In this document: one piece after another, positions 62,387-64,000 of the stretch
How positions within the stretch are numbered: position 1 is the first letter of the stretch
How the letters are laid out: each line of letters begins with the position of its first letter
Source: Candidatus Amulumruptor caecigallinarius
Lineage (GTDB): Bacteria; Bacteroidota; Bacteroidia; Bacteroidales; Muribaculaceae
Assembly: GCA_944321825.1 (NCBI GenBank)
Contig: CALUMU010000001.1
Location: forward strand, 62,001 to 126,000
DNA: 64,000 bases
Direction of reading: 5' to 3'
Translations under genes and position numbers: made by a program
Notes under the pieces: generated by a model
Database searches by the model: none
What the model was told of the DNA's origin: nothing
Seen by the model: the letters and a program-made list of their open reading frames with translations, nothing else

Positions 62387-63361
62387 TTAAGAGGCGAACA
62401 CTTTATTTCGTATCAAAATCCTGAAATAGGGACATTTCCCATTGATGGCTAAATCACGGGCGTCGTTTCCTTTCCTGAATCTCACAATCTCAAATTGATG
62501 AGGGTTGTATTTGTGAAGGAATGTTATCGGAACGCCCATCACTCCAGGATAATCCTTGGGTATGTCTTGTGTGCGGTTCACGTTTATACCTTCGTAGTTG
62601 TCGTATTTGGGATAATACATCTCATTTCCGGCATAGACCTTGCTTAAATTTATGAACTCTCTCCGTGAGGGCGTTTCTAAATTGGTCAGCCAAAGGCAGT
62701 TGTTGGGGGAGATTATTTTATTGCCCATTTCATCGGTCCTCGTCTCTGTCCCATACAAACTGTATGATTCGGGAACGATGAAACCTGAGATGCCGCGTCC
62801 TAAATTCACTCCAAGCCATGCTTTGTTTTGCTGAATGAGCTTGAATATGTCTTTGTATGTGATGGCATTGATATTGCCGATGATAAGAAAACTTTTATGA
62901 TGACTGGTAATCACAGATACAAATTCCCTGAATAATGAAAAAGGAGGGTTCGTGACTATAATGTCGGATTGCTGTAGAAGGGCGATACATTCTTGGCTGC
63001 GAAAATCACCGTCACCTTTGAAAAAAACGATATGGGGGGGGGCTGATGGGTCTGCCTCGTAGCCGTCAAAAACGGTATAATACCCTTTTCCGCATGTGTA
63101 TGGCTGGAATAAATCGTATGTCGACGGCCTGTAGCATGACGCAATAAGGCGCTTCAGGCCGAGACGCTTGAAATTGTCATGGAAGTATTTGTAAAAGTTG
63201 CTGATATAAGGGTCGTCGCAGTTGCAATAGACGGTTTTCCCGTTAAAATCCGATTCGTAATGCACCAGTTCTCTCTCGATGTCGTCAAGCAAGGTGTAGA
63301 ACTCATCGCTTTTTGCCCCCTTGGCTTTATGCAGCAGGGCGTTAGAAGCATTTCTTGCCAT
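62387..63361 (-). CDS. EcoRI-family adenine-specific DNA methyltransferase with an internal C9 tract
   Basis: This 324-residue protein aligns from memory along its length with M.EcoRI: the start MARNASNALLHKAKGAKSDE, VYCNCDDPYISNFYKYF, the motif IV NPPFSLF, LGVNLGRGISGFIVPE, ISPNNCLWLTNLE and GKCPYFRILIRNK. It should methylate adenine in GAATTC and so protect host DNA. The gene contains nine consecutive C (plus-strand G 63034-63042) coding SAPP just before the GDGDFRS segment. In the sequence given the frame is intact. It lies 4 bp after the endonuclease gene. Confidence 0.92.
   Translation of the reverse strand: MARNASNALLHKAKGAKSDEFYTLLDDIERELVHYESDFNGKTVYCNCDDPYISNFYKYFHDNFKRLGLKRLIASCYRPSTYDLFQPYTCGKGYYTVFDGYEADPSAPPHIVFFKGDGDFRSQECIALLQQSDIIVTNPPFSLFREFVSVITSHHKSFLIIGNINAITYKDIFKLIQQNKAWLGVNLGRGISGFIVPESYSLYGTETRTDEMGNKIISPNNCLWLTNLETPSRREFINLSKVYAGNEMYYPKYDNYEGINVNRTQDIPKDYPGVMGVPITFLHKYNPHQFEIVRFRKGNDARDLAINGKCPYFRILIRNKVFAS
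63034..63042. repeat. G9/C9 homopolymer inside the methyltransferase gene
   Basis: Nine consecutive G on the plus strand within the minus-strand coding sequence. Slippage would truncate the protein before the NPPF catalytic motif. Confidence 0.9.
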
Positions 63362-63365
63362 AGTC

Positions 63366-64000
63366 TTACTCTTGCTTGTGGGTTGTTAACTGCTTAAAGA
63401 GCCGACTCCCCAACGCCGTAAGTGCGGAAGTGGCGATATCCAGCATTATCTTCATCATTTCGTTGACGCTCCAATCCTCGCCGTCCCCTTGTGTGTAAAT
63501 GGATGCAGCTTGCAGCATTATTGTTTTGTCGTCATGATGTACGAATTTGTTAAGGCAGAGGTTTGTGTTTATGGGCATTCCATAATTTGCCGCCGTCAGT
63601 CTGTCAAGCCGGTTTAACATCCCTGAATCATATTCGAGGACTACCAGCCTCCCATCAGGACGCATGACTTTAATGGTTTCTGTAAGGAAATTAGAACCTG
63701 CGAGGAATAAGACGTATGGGAAATAAGACTCCCCAAGCATATAGTTGGCAATTTCAGAAATGTTTTTGTGTGACCGTTCTATGGCATTTCCAGCCGCCAT
63801 TAAATCCTGATTGTTGTTTTTGCCGACAAGAATCCCGGATTTGATGTTTTCAATATCCCGGCCTTGGTATTTGGCTTCTGATACTAAAATGACATGCCAT
63901 ACACCCATGTCGTCTTTGACTTCAATCAATCCTCCATCTGGAATAATGCTTGAATTGGGAACAAATAATGTCTGCCCCAAGCTGGAGTCGATTCTTTTTA
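63366..64000 (-). CDS. EcoRI-type restriction endonuclease (cut by window end)
   Basis: The frame is open to the last base of the window and gives at least 210 residues of a protein that matches R.EcoRI from memory: LFVPNSSIIPDGGLIEVKDD, SEAKYQGRDIENIKSGILVG, DLMAAGNAIERSHKNISEIA, LDRLTAANYGMPIN and LQAASIYTQGDG. The catalytic P-D-x(n)-E-x-K residues are in PDGG and SEAKYQG. The N-terminal part (about 65 residues) is beyond the window. It cleaves GAATTC in the family. The TTG at 63980 is not the real start. Gene order R then M is that of the EcoRI plasmid. Confidence 0.93.
   Translation of the reverse strand, partial: KRIDSSLGQTLFVPNSSIIPDGGLIEVKDDMGVWHVILVSEAKYQGRDIENIKSGILVGKNNNQDLMAAGNAIERSHKNISEIANYMLGESYFPYVLFLAGSNFLTETIKVMRPDGRLVVLEYDSGMLNRLDRLTAANYGMPINTNLCLNKFVHHDDKTIMLQAASIYTQGDGEDWSVNEMMKIMLDIATSALTALGSRLFKQLTTHKQE

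Overview
The window looks like chromosomal DNA of a Bacteroidales bacterium, most likely a gut Muribaculaceae-type genome. That is inference from the Bacteroidetes promoter signature (TTTG, 19-20 bp, TAnnTTTG) in front of many genes, the family content (DUF4254, DUF4199, DUF6175-like, GH3-like, head-GIN DUF2807, MBG repeats) and a GC-rich core with AT-rich islands. No rRNA, tRNA, CRISPR array or intact transposon was seen.

Layout. 1-12.9 kb is mostly housekeeping: a GatB/YqeY tail, serS, pheT, a YebC-family regulator, polA, a polyprenyl synthetase, trpS and a GH13 lipoprotein. 13.2-24.7 kb is an envelope and glycan region on the minus strand: a DUF4199-GT2-DUF4254-GT9 operon, an M23 peptidase, glf, a HigBA toxin-antitoxin pair with a clear operator, a GT2, an acyltransferase, a flippase and a DUF2807 protein. 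24.8-39.7 kb holds dusB, a phosphoethanolamine-transferase-like sulfatase, an outer-membrane barrel, a pseudokinase, a GNAT, cdd, a 3'-5' exonuclease, an MsbA-like ABC exporter, a GH3-like enzyme, an alkaline phosphatase, a DUF4919-like protein and a GT4. 40.2-47.6 kb is a run of six secreted proteins (CsgG-like, DUF6175-like, LPP20-like and a transglutaminase-fold cysteine enzyme) that looks like an uncharacterised envelope machine. A 143 bp MITE-like element, a small secreted protein and a frameshifted VWA lipoprotein follow. 49.8-57.6 kb is a minus-strand operon thrA-apgM-thrC-aroA-hypothetical-znuB-like with its own promoter and a folded leader. 57.8-64 kb is accessory: unknown proteins, an MBG-repeat surface protein, a structured leader RNA with terminator and antiterminator, a broken carboxypeptidase-regulatory-like gene, and an EcoRI-type restriction-modification pair cut by the window end.

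Main points. (1) The only four G/C homopolymers of 8 or more all sit at contingency-type positions. Two lie just after the start codon of a glycosyltransferase and an acyltransferase, each one base from the ON frame. One is in the -33 region of the secreted-protein operon. One is inside the EcoRI-like methyltransferase. This suggests slipped-strand phase variation of surface and DNA methylation. Several other frameshifts in the window mean consensus sequencing error must be excluded. (2) A roughly 220-nt minus-strand RNA (61219-61440) ends in an intrinsic terminator whose loop and 3' arm are complementary over 16 nt to an upstream segment held in another hairpin. This is riboswitch or attenuator logic, although the rod shape also fits a 6S-like RNA. 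(3) The CsgG/DUF6175/LPP20/transglutaminase operon is a good candidate for an undescribed envelope system.
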